DNA of 35,121 nt from Planctomycetota bacterium (GTDB lineage: Bacteria; Planctomycetota; B15-G4), in contig JAJDEQ010000046.1 of NCBI GenBank assembly GCA_029259695.1, positions 1-35,121 of the forward strand, read 5' to 3'. A model generated the notes under the pieces. It saw only the letters and a program-made list of their open reading frames with translations, was not told where the DNA came from and ran no database searches. The stretch's first letter is position 1, and each line of letters opens with the position of its first letter. Shown one piece after another: positions 23,085-30,275 of this stretch. Both the position numbers and the translations under genes were made by a program.

Positions 23085-23606
23085 ATGACTCGTGACGGGA
23101 ACCCGCGAGCAATGCCCCTCGCACTTGTGATCCTCGCCCTGTACGTGGCCTACGACCTAGGGGCACAGCAAACTGTGAGGCCAGGTAACCCAAGCCCCGC
23201 GCCTGATCCCCAGTTTCACTTCTCGCCGAGCAACAGCCAGCACGTCTCCGTGCAGGTCGACGTGCTGGATCCGGCGGGGCAGGTGGTGTTTGACGTGCCC
23301 AACGACAGGACGTTCCTACTACGGGACCTCTTCGTAACAAACACGGCAGGGAATCCCGCCTTTCCTAACGCCGGCAACATCTACCCGTCGCTTACGACAA
23401 CCCAAGGGGAGGGACGGCTATCGGGCACAAACCTGATGGCCTGGCCTAAGGGGAACATCCAGACGCAGTTCGGTGGCGGTGGCCTTGGGCTCGAATCCCA
23501 GGCCGGCATCATCCTCACTGGCGGCGTGGTCTTCGAGCCGGGGTCGTCGGTCGTGGTCCACGACTACATGGGGCCGCTCTACTTCGACGGGGTGCTCGTG
23601 CCCTAG
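23085..23606 (+). CDS. Secreted beta-rich protein of unknown function
   Basis: A 173-residue exported protein. The start at 23085 is set by AGGAGAAGG and by the signal peptide that follows (PLALVILALYVAYDLGAQ, cleavage after GAQ or nearby). The mature part is rich in strands (HVSVQVDVLDPAGQVVFDV, RTFLLRDLFVTN, GIILTGGVVFEPGSSVVV) and suggests a single beta-sandwich, with no cysteines or enzyme motifs. I do not recognise a family. It is transcribed away from the integrase remnant and stands alone. Confidence 0.7.
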   Translation: MTRDGNPRAMPLALVILALYVAYDLGAQQTVRPGNPSPAPDPQFHFSPSNSQHVSVQVDVLDPAGQVVFDVPNDRTFLLRDLFVTNTAGNPAFPNAGNIYPSLTTTQGEGRLSGTNLMAWPKGNIQTQFGGGGLGLESQAGIILTGGVVFEPGSSVVVHDYMGPLYFDGVLVP

Positions 23607-23834
23607 ACGTACGTCGTCGCCACTCTCCAGGGCGAGTCGTTGACGGTCGCGAGTGGCGGCACGCAAGAGGCCGAGGAGCGCGGTCACGGATGGCATGGCC
23701 GCGAAGGGTAGCGGGCGACGTGCGATGACCGAAACGTACGGCGTTTGGCGACGGCGAGCGTCCGACTGGGCGATGAGAGCGCGGTCAGCTAGGTTGGCGA
23801 ATTCGTAGCCTGGACCGGGCGGACAGCCTTTTCG
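23607..23834. other. Intergenic, no supported gene
   Basis: Together with 23835-24065 this makes a 459-bp gap. I see no gene, tRNA or clear terminator in this half. Confidence 0.4.
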
Positions 23835-23940
23835 GGACCCAGTGCGGGAAATCCGCACGCTGCGTTTGATGTGGCGGGGGCTGGAAACGTGACCACGGGA
23901 GCCGGACTGAGGCCCACGGCGAAAGCCGTGGACGGGCCAC
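23835..23940 (+). ncRNA. Possible group II intron domain V/VI remnant or other structured RNA
   Basis: GTGCGG at 23842-23847 pairs with CCGCAC at 23853-23858 around GAAAT, and the flanks (ACCCA before, TGCGTTTGATGTGGCGGGG after) resemble domain V and following sequence of bacterial class-C-type group II introns. A second perfect hairpin, CCACGGC-GAAA-GCCGTGG (23914-23931), has a GNRA tetraloop. No reverse transcriptase gene is present nearby, so this would be a fragment. The hairpins are certain; the intron assignment is from memory of similar sequences. Confidence 0.4.
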
Positions 23941-24065
23941 CGGACCCTACCGTGCGCGCGCCAGCCCTCGACCCGACCAGGTAATCGGGACCCACAAGGG
24001 CGTCGCTCTTGGTGCGCGCGGTGGTGGGGCGTCGGTGGCTGGCGAGTTGGGCGGCGACGGCATCC

Positions 24066-25034
24066 TCAGGCAATGAGTTGGGCAAGTGCCCAGAGCGCCG
24101 CAGGAACACCCACAAAGGTGAGAATCGAGGACATGACACCCACCACGGAGCCTCGCCACCCTGCTCGTCGACGTAACAGAAAGGCTACGTGGAACGGCAC
24201 GGCAAAGAAGAACCTTGTGCAGGAGAATAGCAACGCAAGCAGCGAGGCCCACCAAGCCACTTGTAGTAGCGCTATGGCTACGAAACCAGCACCGAGCGAG
24301 GCCCGCAGGACCGCAGCGATCGGAACGACATGGGCCAACGTCCACTGAATACAACGCAGGAATACGTTCTGGGAAAGGTCGTCGTCGGGGATCGCGAGTT
24401 GATCGATGCGCTCATTGAATGCCTCGACCAGCAATGCGGAGTCCGTTGGGCGAGCTAGAGGCCCGAGCAGGGGGAGTTCGCCGACGTAGTCGGCTGCGTA
24501 GATGGCGGGGGCCACGATGATCGGAACGAGGTGCCTTGTAAGGTACGGGCCGCCGTAGGCGAGTGCATAGAGGAGCAGATACAGTCCGAGCAAGCGTTTC
24601 GCTACATCAGCACGATGTTCTGACTCGTCCAGGTCGTCGGTGACGGTGAGAATCACGAACCACAGTCCCCAAGCGACTACAGCGGCCGCGATGACAGTAA
24701 GTAGCGGAAAGAGAGGCTCTGAGAGCCAGAGGGCGGCTGCAATAAGGACAGATCTTCGGGCCGAGCGGAGGACGGAGCCTGCGTAGAGAGCGCGCATGAC
24801 GCGTCGCTCGAAAGCCCGCCTTGTGGATCGATCCTGGTGGGAAACATATGCATAGAATCCAGAGCCGATCGCGGCGATCGACAACAGAACTGTGCACGCT
24901 TGGCCGAAGCTGAAAGAGCTGGCTTCGACGGCGTAGACGAGATAGGCGTAGAAGCACGTCACAACCAGCAGCGCCCGGACGATAGCGCGCTTCGCGTCGC
25001 CCTGAGCCTCAGAGGCTTCGCGCCGTGTGCTCAT
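24066..25034 (-). CDS. Multi-pass membrane protein
   Basis: A 322-residue protein with about seven hydrophobic segments (for example AIVRALLVVTCFYAYLVYAV, ACTVLLSIAAIGSGFYAYV, LFPLLTVIAAAVVAWGLWF, LLGLYLLLYALAYGG, FVAIALLQVAWWASLLALL and a C-terminal SILTFVGVPAALWALAQL). A soluble loop of about 60 residues (DSALLVEAFNERIDQLAIPDDDL) lies between two of them. No transporter motif is evident. GAGAGGG stands before the ATG at 25034, and the palindrome at 25047-25065 lies just upstream, so it may be regulated by a dimeric binding protein. Family unknown. Confidence 0.65.
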   Translation of the reverse strand: MSTRREASEAQGDAKRAIVRALLVVTCFYAYLVYAVEASSFSFGQACTVLLSIAAIGSGFYAYVSHQDRSTRRAFERRVMRALYAGSVLRSARRSVLIAAALWLSEPLFPLLTVIAAAVVAWGLWFVILTVTDDLDESEHRADVAKRLLGLYLLLYALAYGGPYLTRHLVPIIVAPAIYAADYVGELPLLGPLARPTDSALLVEAFNERIDQLAIPDDDLSQNVFLRCIQWTLAHVVPIAAVLRASLGAGFVAIALLQVAWWASLLALLFSCTRFFFAVPFHVAFLLRRRAGWRGSVVGVMSSILTFVGVPAALWALAQLIA

Positions 25035-25045
25035 TCCCTCTCCCG

Positions 25046-25069
25046 GGTCGTGCGATCAGCACGACATGG
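25046..25069. promoter_or_regulatory. Palindrome upstream of the membrane protein gene (related to repeat R)
   Basis: GTCGTGC (25047-25053), GATCA, GCACGAC (25059-25065) is a perfect 7-bp inverted repeat 12 bases upstream of the start of the membrane protein gene, on the other strand from its reading. GCGATCAGCACG plus ACATGG resembles the cores of repeats R2 and R3. It is a candidate operator. Confidence 0.4.
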
Positions 25070-25261
25070 TAGCACTCGTCTGACCTACGGCTGCCTCCGC
25101 ACCCGCCCGGTCCCGTCGGTCGGCCGGCGCCGAGACGTTCGAAGAGCCGCGCGGGGACCGATCGGCTCCCGGGCCGATGGGCGGCCGCAGCCCCGTAGTG
25201 CTCCATCGTAGGGTCGTGACCGAAACCGGTGATCGGGACCTGCCTACGGGGGTGTGGGGTC

Positions 25262-25657
25262 CTACCGCGCCGACGCGCCGCCCGGCCCCGCGCACCCGCA
25301 GCCCGCCAGGCAGCCGCACGGCTGCGCATGGGCCAGCCGGGGCCGCCCGGGCTCGTGTTCCTCGGCCGGCGCGACTTTGTCCAGGAGCTGGTCCGCCTCG
25401 GCCTCGTTCATGTCGTCGTGCGTGACCTTGGAGGCGTTGTCCACCTCAAGCTGCGCCAGGGCCTGCTCGCCGCACATGGGGCACGTCTCGTCCGCCTCAG
25501 GCGCGGCGGACTCGGGCGTGGGGATCGCCGGCGGGGTCGCCGGGCGAGACCTGGCCTCGCCGGTGAGGGTCGTGTACGCGGCGGCCAGCAGCGCGATGAA
25601 CACGACCGTGATGGTCGACAGGGTGATGAACTGGTTGAAGTTGCGGTAGAACTGCAT
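25262..25657 (-). CDS. Membrane-anchored cysteine-rich small protein
   Basis: A 131-residue protein. A single hydrophobic segment near the start (FITLSTITVVFIALLAAAY) would anchor it, with the rest on one side of the membrane. The body is proline/alanine-rich and then acidic (MNEAEADQLLDK). It carries CPMCG near residue 60 and a C-terminal CGCLAGCGC cluster, which could bind metal or form a redox pair. I recognise no family. An overlapping open frame on the plus strand is judged a shadow. Confidence 0.55.
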   Translation of the reverse strand: MQFYRNFNQFITLSTITVVFIALLAAAYTTLTGEARSRPATPPAIPTPESAAPEADETCPMCGEQALAQLEVDNASKVTHDDMNEAEADQLLDKVAPAEEHEPGRPRLAHAQPCGCLAGCGCAGPGGASAR

Positions 25658-26090
25658 GGGAACGCCCTTGCGTCTTGGGAACCGGGGCGGGGCCCCGATT
25701 CGTGCCCCGTCGACTCAATTGTCGAGCTTCGCGGACAGTTGTTACCGCGCGCTGGGGGAGCCGTTCGTGATCGCCCAGGGGCTGTAACGCCCGGGGAGAA
25801 CGGGAGCGAGTCGACGGGAGCCGGGATCCGTTACAGGTTGATTGCAGCTCTTCTTTGACAGGGCCATCGAGAAACCCAGTAACGTTTGCAGCGCCGCCCT
25901 CCAGTCGGCCAATGTGCTCGAGCGTTACAGGGAAGATCGTGCTGCACCCGTCCGGCAACGCACACATTGGCTTCGCGTCTTCCGTCTCGGGCTGCCGCGT
26001 TTCCAGTGGCACGTCTTGTCCCTTGCGCACCCGCTCGCTATGGGTACGTTGGCTGCGTCCTTAGGATTCGCGCGGTGCGAGCGGGGAGGC
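25658..26090 (+). promoter_or_regulatory. Control region of the sigma / GDH-like operon with four regularly spaced 8-bp sites
   Basis: A 433-bp region without a supported gene. CTGTAACG at 25782-25789, CGTTACAG at 25829-25836, CAGTAACG (one mismatch) at 25877-25884 and CGTTACAG at 25923-25930 alternate in orientation at steps of 47, 48 and 46 bases. An exact TTGACA at 25855-25860 is followed 17 bases later by AGTAAC, which overlaps the third site, so a sigma-70-like promoter may lie inside the array. The spacing suggests binding of a looping or oligomeric regulator. GGGGAGG directly before ATG 26091 is the ribosome-binding site of the sigma gene. Confidence 0.45.
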
Positions 26091-26678
26091 ATGCCAAAGC
26101 CAGGCGAGACAACGTCGCAGACACCTGACAAAGGTGGCGATCGAGACGCCACGCTCGTCTGGTTGGACGCCTTCATCCGGGAGAATCACCGTTTGGTCAC
26201 CCGCTACGTCTACGGGTTCTTGGGGCCCGCTGCCCGGGATGCAGGCGAGGACGTCTGCGGCGAGGTCTGGGTGGTCGCGGCCGAGAAGGCGGGCATGCTC
26301 CACGAGTGGCCGAGGAGCCGCGTGCTGAGCTACCTATACGGCGCGGCGCGCAACAAGATCAGAGACTACCGTTCCGAAATGCAGCGCCGCCGTGAGCTCA
26401 TGCAGCTCCCCGAGGATCTCGCTGTCGAGGGAGAGGACGTTGCGAGGGCCGAGGCGGACCGGCATCTGGCTCAGGTTGCTCAGCAACACTTCGGACGGCT
26501 GACACGGTTGCAGCGGGAAGTAGCGGAGCGGGTGCTGCGAGACAGCGAGGACTACAAGGTGGTGGCAGCGGACCTCGCCATCACCCGCAACCACCTTCGG
26601 CAGCTCATTTTCACCGTCCGCCGCATCCTCATCGCAGTGCTTCAGGCTGAAACGCGCCGAATGGAGGGGGGCTCATGA
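26091..26678 (+). CDS. ECF-like sigma-70 family factor
   Basis: A 195-residue sigma factor. The start at ATG 26091 follows GGGGAGG; the longer upstream frame lacks homology. Region 2 covers about 28-102: FIRENHRLVTRYVYGFLG, AGEDVCGEVWVVAAEKAG and YLYGAARNKIRDY, the last matching the promoter-melting helix. Region 4 covers about 135-182: LTRLQREVAERVLRDSEDYK, then VAADLAITRNHLRQLIFTVRRIL, the -35-binding helix-turn-helix. No anti-sigma gene is adjacent. Instead the gene ends in ATGA, coupling it to the GDH-like gene, which is the natural candidate for its partner or control protein. Confidence 0.8.
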   Translation: MPKPGETTSQTPDKGGDRDATLVWLDAFIRENHRLVTRYVYGFLGPAARDAGEDVCGEVWVVAAEKAGMLHEWPRSRVLSYLYGAARNKIRDYRSEMQRRRELMQLPEDLAVEGEDVARAEADRHLAQVAQQHFGRLTRLQREVAERVLRDSEDYKVVAADLAITRNHLRQLIFTVRRILIAVLQAETRRMEGGS

Positions 26679-28351
26679 CGGGCTCGCCCAGGGCTTCGAT
26701 GGCGTTGCAGGGTCGCGTCAGACGCCAGGTCTCCCGCCTGGAGAATGAGCAGGTCCGTTTCATCCTCTGCGAGGACCTCGACAGCGGTGGCGTTGCGAAC
26801 TCGCGCGAGTTGGCGATCGCTCTTGACTTGCCCGAGCGCGAGGTCTGCGACCTGCGGACCGGGGGGCGCGCGGCGCTGCTCGCCGCCTTCAAGGCTGAGG
26901 GCCGTACCTTTACTTGGTACGAACTCCTAGCCGAGATGAACATCGAGTTGACGAACCGCGAGTTGAGTGATGTCGAAGACGAAGCCGAGTGGCGGTCGTT
27001 CGGCATCGAGCGTCCGTCGGACGAGGCCCTCGATGCTATGATGGGGAAGGCTCTTCAGATCGTTGAAGGTGAGCGGACACGCCGAGCGCCCGTTCGCCGC
27101 GAGAAGAAGAACCAGTGCGCCACAGTGTACGTTCAGGACTTTCATCTGGGCCGCGAAGACGAGAGCCGGCTGCACAAGGCCGTGAAGTGCGTGGACGACT
27201 ACTCGTTCTTCGTGCCGGCAGGGACATTCGACTATTCCACCCGCGAGGAGCCCCTCTTCGAGTCGACGTACAAGAGCTTCCACCGAGCGTTCGACTCCGC
27301 GAGCGCGTACGTGGACATGGACGAGATCAAGCGTGATCTCCTTGTCGAAGCTCGGAGCTTCCAGAAGGTCATTCTGAAAGTCGATGATGCGAGGGCGTTG
27401 CCGATCTGGAGCATCCAGCGCCGGGCAGAGCCCAAGCAGCACGAGTACCGGGTGTTTGTGGCCTACGCGCCGTCCGCTGATGACGATGCGGTCAAGCACT
27501 TAGAGACCTGGGTGACCTGGCGACACGAGATCGCCGCGATCCCGACCTTCGATGTGATCTCAGTGATTGGAGCCCACCCCTCAAGCCTCACGGCACGCGA
27601 ACGCATCACCCTGAGGGAGGAGATCCGGTCCAGGGCCTTCCCAACGGCTAGTCGCGTGCGGTGGCGTGACAGTGCCTCAGCGGGGCGAGGCGATGGCGCT
27701 CTCTCGGGGCTCTGCGCTCTCTCGCGACGAGCCGCCGGCCTCTCCGGAACGCACCACGCTCCGAAAATCGTCCTCTACGGCCATCATCGAGACACGCTGC
27801 CGGCGGCACGGCTTCTGTCTCAGTCGGGGCTACTTGTCGTTGGCATCGTTGGCGAGGACGGTGGTCTGGTGAATAACTGGGGTCTCGAGGTTGAGCGCGT
27901 CCAGGCGCACTTTGTGGAGCATGGGCACTTCCACGGATACAAGGCTGCGGAGCCGTGCACGAAGGAAGCGGCTCTCTCCGTCGACAGCGATGTCTTCGTA
28001 CCGGTGTCCGGAAACTTCTTCATAGGAGCTGGTTTGGCGCGCCGCGTGAATTGCAAAATCTTCATCGAGGGTGCGGCAGGTTGTGTCAGCAGCGAGGCGG
28101 AGGACGAGTTGCTCGCGCGAGGCGTGATCGTTGTTCCCGACCTCGTCTCAACTGCCGGGACAGACCTGGAGACTTATTATTCGGCTCAGAAGAAAGGCAG
28201 GAGCGCGACGCGACGTCGGGTGTGCCAAGCAGTACTCAACGCCTTCGAGCGAGTTCTTGATCGGTCACAACAGCACGGGATCGCGCTGCGCACGGCCGCC
28301 GTCATTGAGGGCATGAAGCGTCGGCTGAAGGCGCTTTCGTCTGGCGCCTAG
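26675..28351 (+). CDS. Protein with a degenerate Glu/Leu/Phe/Val dehydrogenase-like C-terminal domain
   Basis: A 558-residue protein. Residues of about 364-550 follow the NAD-binding domain of the glutamate/leucine/phenylalanine dehydrogenase family: KIVLYGHHRDTLPAARLLSQ, VVGIVGEDGGLVNNWGLEVE, SDVFVPVSGNFF, KIFIEGAAG and ARGVIVVPDLVSTAGTDLETYY. The glycine-rich GxGxxG loop is replaced by GHHRDT, and the N-terminal substrate domain with its catalytic lysine is absent, so catalysis is doubtful. Residues 1-140 are helical and charged, like a regulatory or DNA-contacting region. Residues of about 148-320 are of no family I recognise. Coupling with the sigma gene suggests a sensor or anti-sigma-like role responding to a ligand; that is inferred. 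Confidence 0.55.
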   Translation: MTGSPRASMALQGRVRRQVSRLENEQVRFILCEDLDSGGVANSRELAIALDLPEREVCDLRTGGRAALLAAFKAEGRTFTWYELLAEMNIELTNRELSDVEDEAEWRSFGIERPSDEALDAMMGKALQIVEGERTRRAPVRREKKNQCATVYVQDFHLGREDESRLHKAVKCVDDYSFFVPAGTFDYSTREEPLFESTYKSFHRAFDSASAYVDMDEIKRDLLVEARSFQKVILKVDDARALPIWSIQRRAEPKQHEYRVFVAYAPSADDDAVKHLETWVTWRHEIAAIPTFDVISVIGAHPSSLTARERITLREEIRSRAFPTASRVRWRDSASAGRGDGALSGLCALSRRAAGLSGTHHAPKIVLYGHHRDTLPAARLLSQSGLLVVGIVGEDGGLVNNWGLEVERVQAHFVEHGHFHGYKAAEPCTKEAALSVDSDVFVPVSGNFFIGAGLARRVNCKIFIEGAAGCVSSEAEDELLARGVIVVPDLVSTAGTDLETYYSAQKKGRSATRRRVCQAVLNAFERVLDRSQQHGIALRTAAVIEGMKRRLKALSSGA

Positions 28352-28653
28352 TCTCGCTCACCAGGGCTCTTCTGGACCCGGTGTCGCCGACCTTCGGCGC
28401 CTCGATCGATGGAACGGGCGTGGACGCCGACGTCACTGTCAGCGAGAACGGCTGCGCCTGCGCCGGCGGACCGATCAGAGCCGTCACGCTGACCTGCGCC
28501 TTATGCAGTAGCATCATCTCTGAGGCGAGCGTGTCCGTCCCGAAAACCGGATCCGACCTCGCATCGTACGATCAGCACGCATGCTACGACGCGTTCTCGG
28601 GCTCCGATTTGAGCTGCGGTGGTGCGAGGTCTGAGCAGGACGAACGAGGCGGG
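28352..28653. other. 302-bp gap with a dispersed repeat, no supported gene
   Basis: The region between the GDH-like gene and the convergent TRL-like gene. Open frames are present on both strands but lack starts with ribosome-binding sites. It contains repeat R2. Confidence 0.4.
28527..28582. repeat. Dispersed intergenic repeat, copy R2
   Basis: GAGCGTGTCCGTCCCG, then ATCCGACCTCGCATCGTACG and ATCAGCACGCATG, match 5965-6020 over most of the length. The second part also matches 34661-34697. The middle holds the palindrome CGTACG. Confidence 0.6.
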
Positions 28654-29010
28654 CTACGTCCCCACAGCGTCGTCTGGAGAGGGCCCGACGCCGTATATGC
28701 GAACCCACGCCTGCCGCCACAGACCGAACCAGATGTAGAGGCGTTCGATGTCAGCGTAGTAGACGGTCTCGATGCCGTGCTTCTTCGCGATGTCGCCAAT
28801 GGCATTCGTTCCCCAGTCCACGCGGACGATGTACCTGAATGAGTTCACGGGGTCCATGCTCATCCGTCGCTCATAGGGGATCGCGTCGAGGTTGGTGTCC
28901 AGTGGGGTTGTGACGCGCGAGTAGACCAAGCCCGGAGCACACCCTGCGGCGGCGGCTGCGAGCACGGCCACCAGGAGGAGCCGGAGGGGGTGTCGTCTCG
29001 TTAGCTGCAT
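28654..29010 (-). CDS. TRL-like lipoprotein, second copy
   Basis: A 118-residue lipoprotein. A charged start and hydrophobic core (LRLLLVAVLAAAAAGC) end in a lipobox AAGC, giving a lipid-modified cysteine. The mature protein has VTTPLDTNLDAIPY near its start and the C-terminal IERLYIWFGLWRQAWVRIYG. It is similar in plan to the upstream gene (VPLDTDL, then QVFLILFGLYRTQTTIVYG), which I recognise as TRL-like family proteins of unknown role. It starts 6 bp after that gene ends, so the two form an operon. Confidence 0.7.
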   Translation of the reverse strand: MQLTRRHPLRLLLVAVLAAAAAGCAPGLVYSRVTTPLDTNLDAIPYERRMSMDPVNSFRYIVRVDWGTNAIGDIAKKHGIETVYYADIERLYIWFGLWRQAWVRIYGVGPSPDDAVGT

Positions 29011-29016
29011 TGGACG

Positions 29017-29310
29017 CTAGTCCCCGTAGACGATGGTCGTCTGGGTGCGGTACAGGCCGAAGAGGATGAGGAAAACCTGCTGGTCCATGTGCCGGAGAGT
29101 CGTGATGCCGCCTTCACGCGCGGCCGCGTCGGTCCCCGCATCGCCCCAGGCGAACAGCCACAGCACGCTCCGGTAGGTCGACTCGCCGACCTTGTCACCC
29201 ATCTGGGTCTCGTGCAGATCGGTGTCCAGCGGAACCTTGATGTTGGAGTACATGCACGCAGGCGCGGTCACCAGGAGCACGGCCAGAGCCAGAATCTTCC
29301 ATCGGCGCAT
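29017..29310 (-). CDS. TRL-like lipoprotein, first copy
   Basis: A 97-residue exported protein. ATG 29310 is chosen because AAGGAG lies upstream and a signal sequence follows (WKILALAVLLVTAPAC, a lipobox-like end). Downstream come NIKVPLDTDLHETQMG, GDAGTDAAAREGGITTLRHMDQ and FLILFGLYRTQTTIVYGD, the TRL-like pattern, probably a small surface or periplasmic lipoprotein. It is paralogous to the gene directly downstream. Confidence 0.7.
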   Translation of the reverse strand: MRRWKILALAVLLVTAPACMYSNIKVPLDTDLHETQMGDKVGESTYRSVLWLFAWGDAGTDAAAREGGITTLRHMDQQVFLILFGLYRTQTTIVYGD

Positions 29311-29464
29311 TTCATTCTCCTTCCCAAGAGAGAGTCGAATCCTACCGGCTGAGGGCTCCCGCTGTCCAAGAGCCATCCACCCTCGTACCGCAGAGCCGAG
29401 GCTCCGCCTTGTCGTGCATCTCCCTGAACCACGGGCGCCGCGAGCATCGCCTCGGGCTCTCTCA

Positions 29465-30011
29465 GTGCGTTCTCCGGCACCTCACCCTCCCCAACCCGCA
29501 GCGGCCGTACCGACGCCACCGCATGCCACGCACTCGCCGGCACCAACCCGTCCTCCGCCGCCCACCGAAACGTCGCCTTGATGCGACGCACACACGCGTT
29601 GACGGTGCCCCGGGTGGGCATCTTGCCCCGGCGGGTGGGCGTGCGGCAGATCGTCTCCCGCAGGCCGACGAGGGCGTGGGCGCCGAACTGTGCGGCGGGT
29701 AGGTTCCCACAGTGCGCCCATAGCGGCCTCAGTGCCATGCGCAGGGACCGCAGCTCGCTTGGGCTGTGCGCTCGTTCAGCGCGCGCCCAGTACGCGTCGG
29801 CGAGCTGGTCGATGGTCAGCGTGTTCGCGGCACCCTTCGGCATCGTCCGCCCGTTGGCCAACCAGAGGGTGAGCAGCCGGTCGTACTCGGCCAGGGCCTC
29901 GGGGGCGCCGTGGGGGCCGCAGTCGTGGTCCTGGCCGTCGAGGTGGACGACAGCCCGGCCTGTGGCGTCGACACGCCGTAGCGCGGGGATGTCCGAGGGT
30001 GAGGTCGCCAT
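29465..30011 (-). pseudogene. Integrase gene lacking its catalytic half
   Basis: From ATG 30011 about 182 residues match the N-terminal part of a planctomycete-style site-specific integrase: ATGRAVVHLDGQDHDCGPHG, EYDRLLTLWLANGR, LTIDQLADAYW and ACVRRIKATFRWAAEDGLVP. The match stops near VGEGEVPENALRE. After that the frame runs into non-homologous sequence and overlaps the TRL-like gene; the R, H-x-x-R and Y residues are missing. It is a 3'-truncated remnant and cannot recombine DNA alone. Confidence 0.65.
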
Positions 30012-30187
30012 GCGTGCCAGGTCTCCGGTGGCACGGCATGAGCTACCTCAGGTTCGGCGGGGATGGAGGAGGGGAGAGCCACTACAGGCATGAGGAACGC
30101 GCTCGGATGTAGCGGGATTCGGCTGGCACAAGGCATCGGCATCATGCTGCTCGTTGTCTCCATGCGGGAGCAGCCGATAACGAAGAT

Positions 30188-30219
30188 GGGGCGGCAGGTC
30201 GCGTCCGACCTGCCACCCC
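30188..30219 (-). terminator. Strong hairpin terminator after the secreted protein gene
   Basis: GGCAGGTCG at 30193-30201 pairs with CGACCTGCC at 30206-30214 around a CGTC loop. GGGG (30188-30191) and CCCC (30216-30219) extend the stem after one mismatch. Read on the minus strand it follows the secreted-protein gene ending at 30276 by 57 bases, and the bases after it are moderately T-rich. Confidence 0.6.
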
Positions 30220-30275
30220 GGGGCGCCCTCCCTGAAGGGCGTATGTTCGTGCTCTGACTCCCGGCCGCCGCGTGG

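Noticed and set aside
22410..23606. A longer start for the secreted protein gene at 23085
   Set aside because: The upstream part is antisense to the integrase remnant. The ribosome-binding site and signal peptide fix the start at 23085.
25229..25858. A plus-strand frame opposite the cysteine-rich membrane protein
   Set aside because: Its translation is arginine- and glycine-rich without hydrophobic or domain structure. The minus-strand frame has a membrane segment and ordered cysteine motifs.
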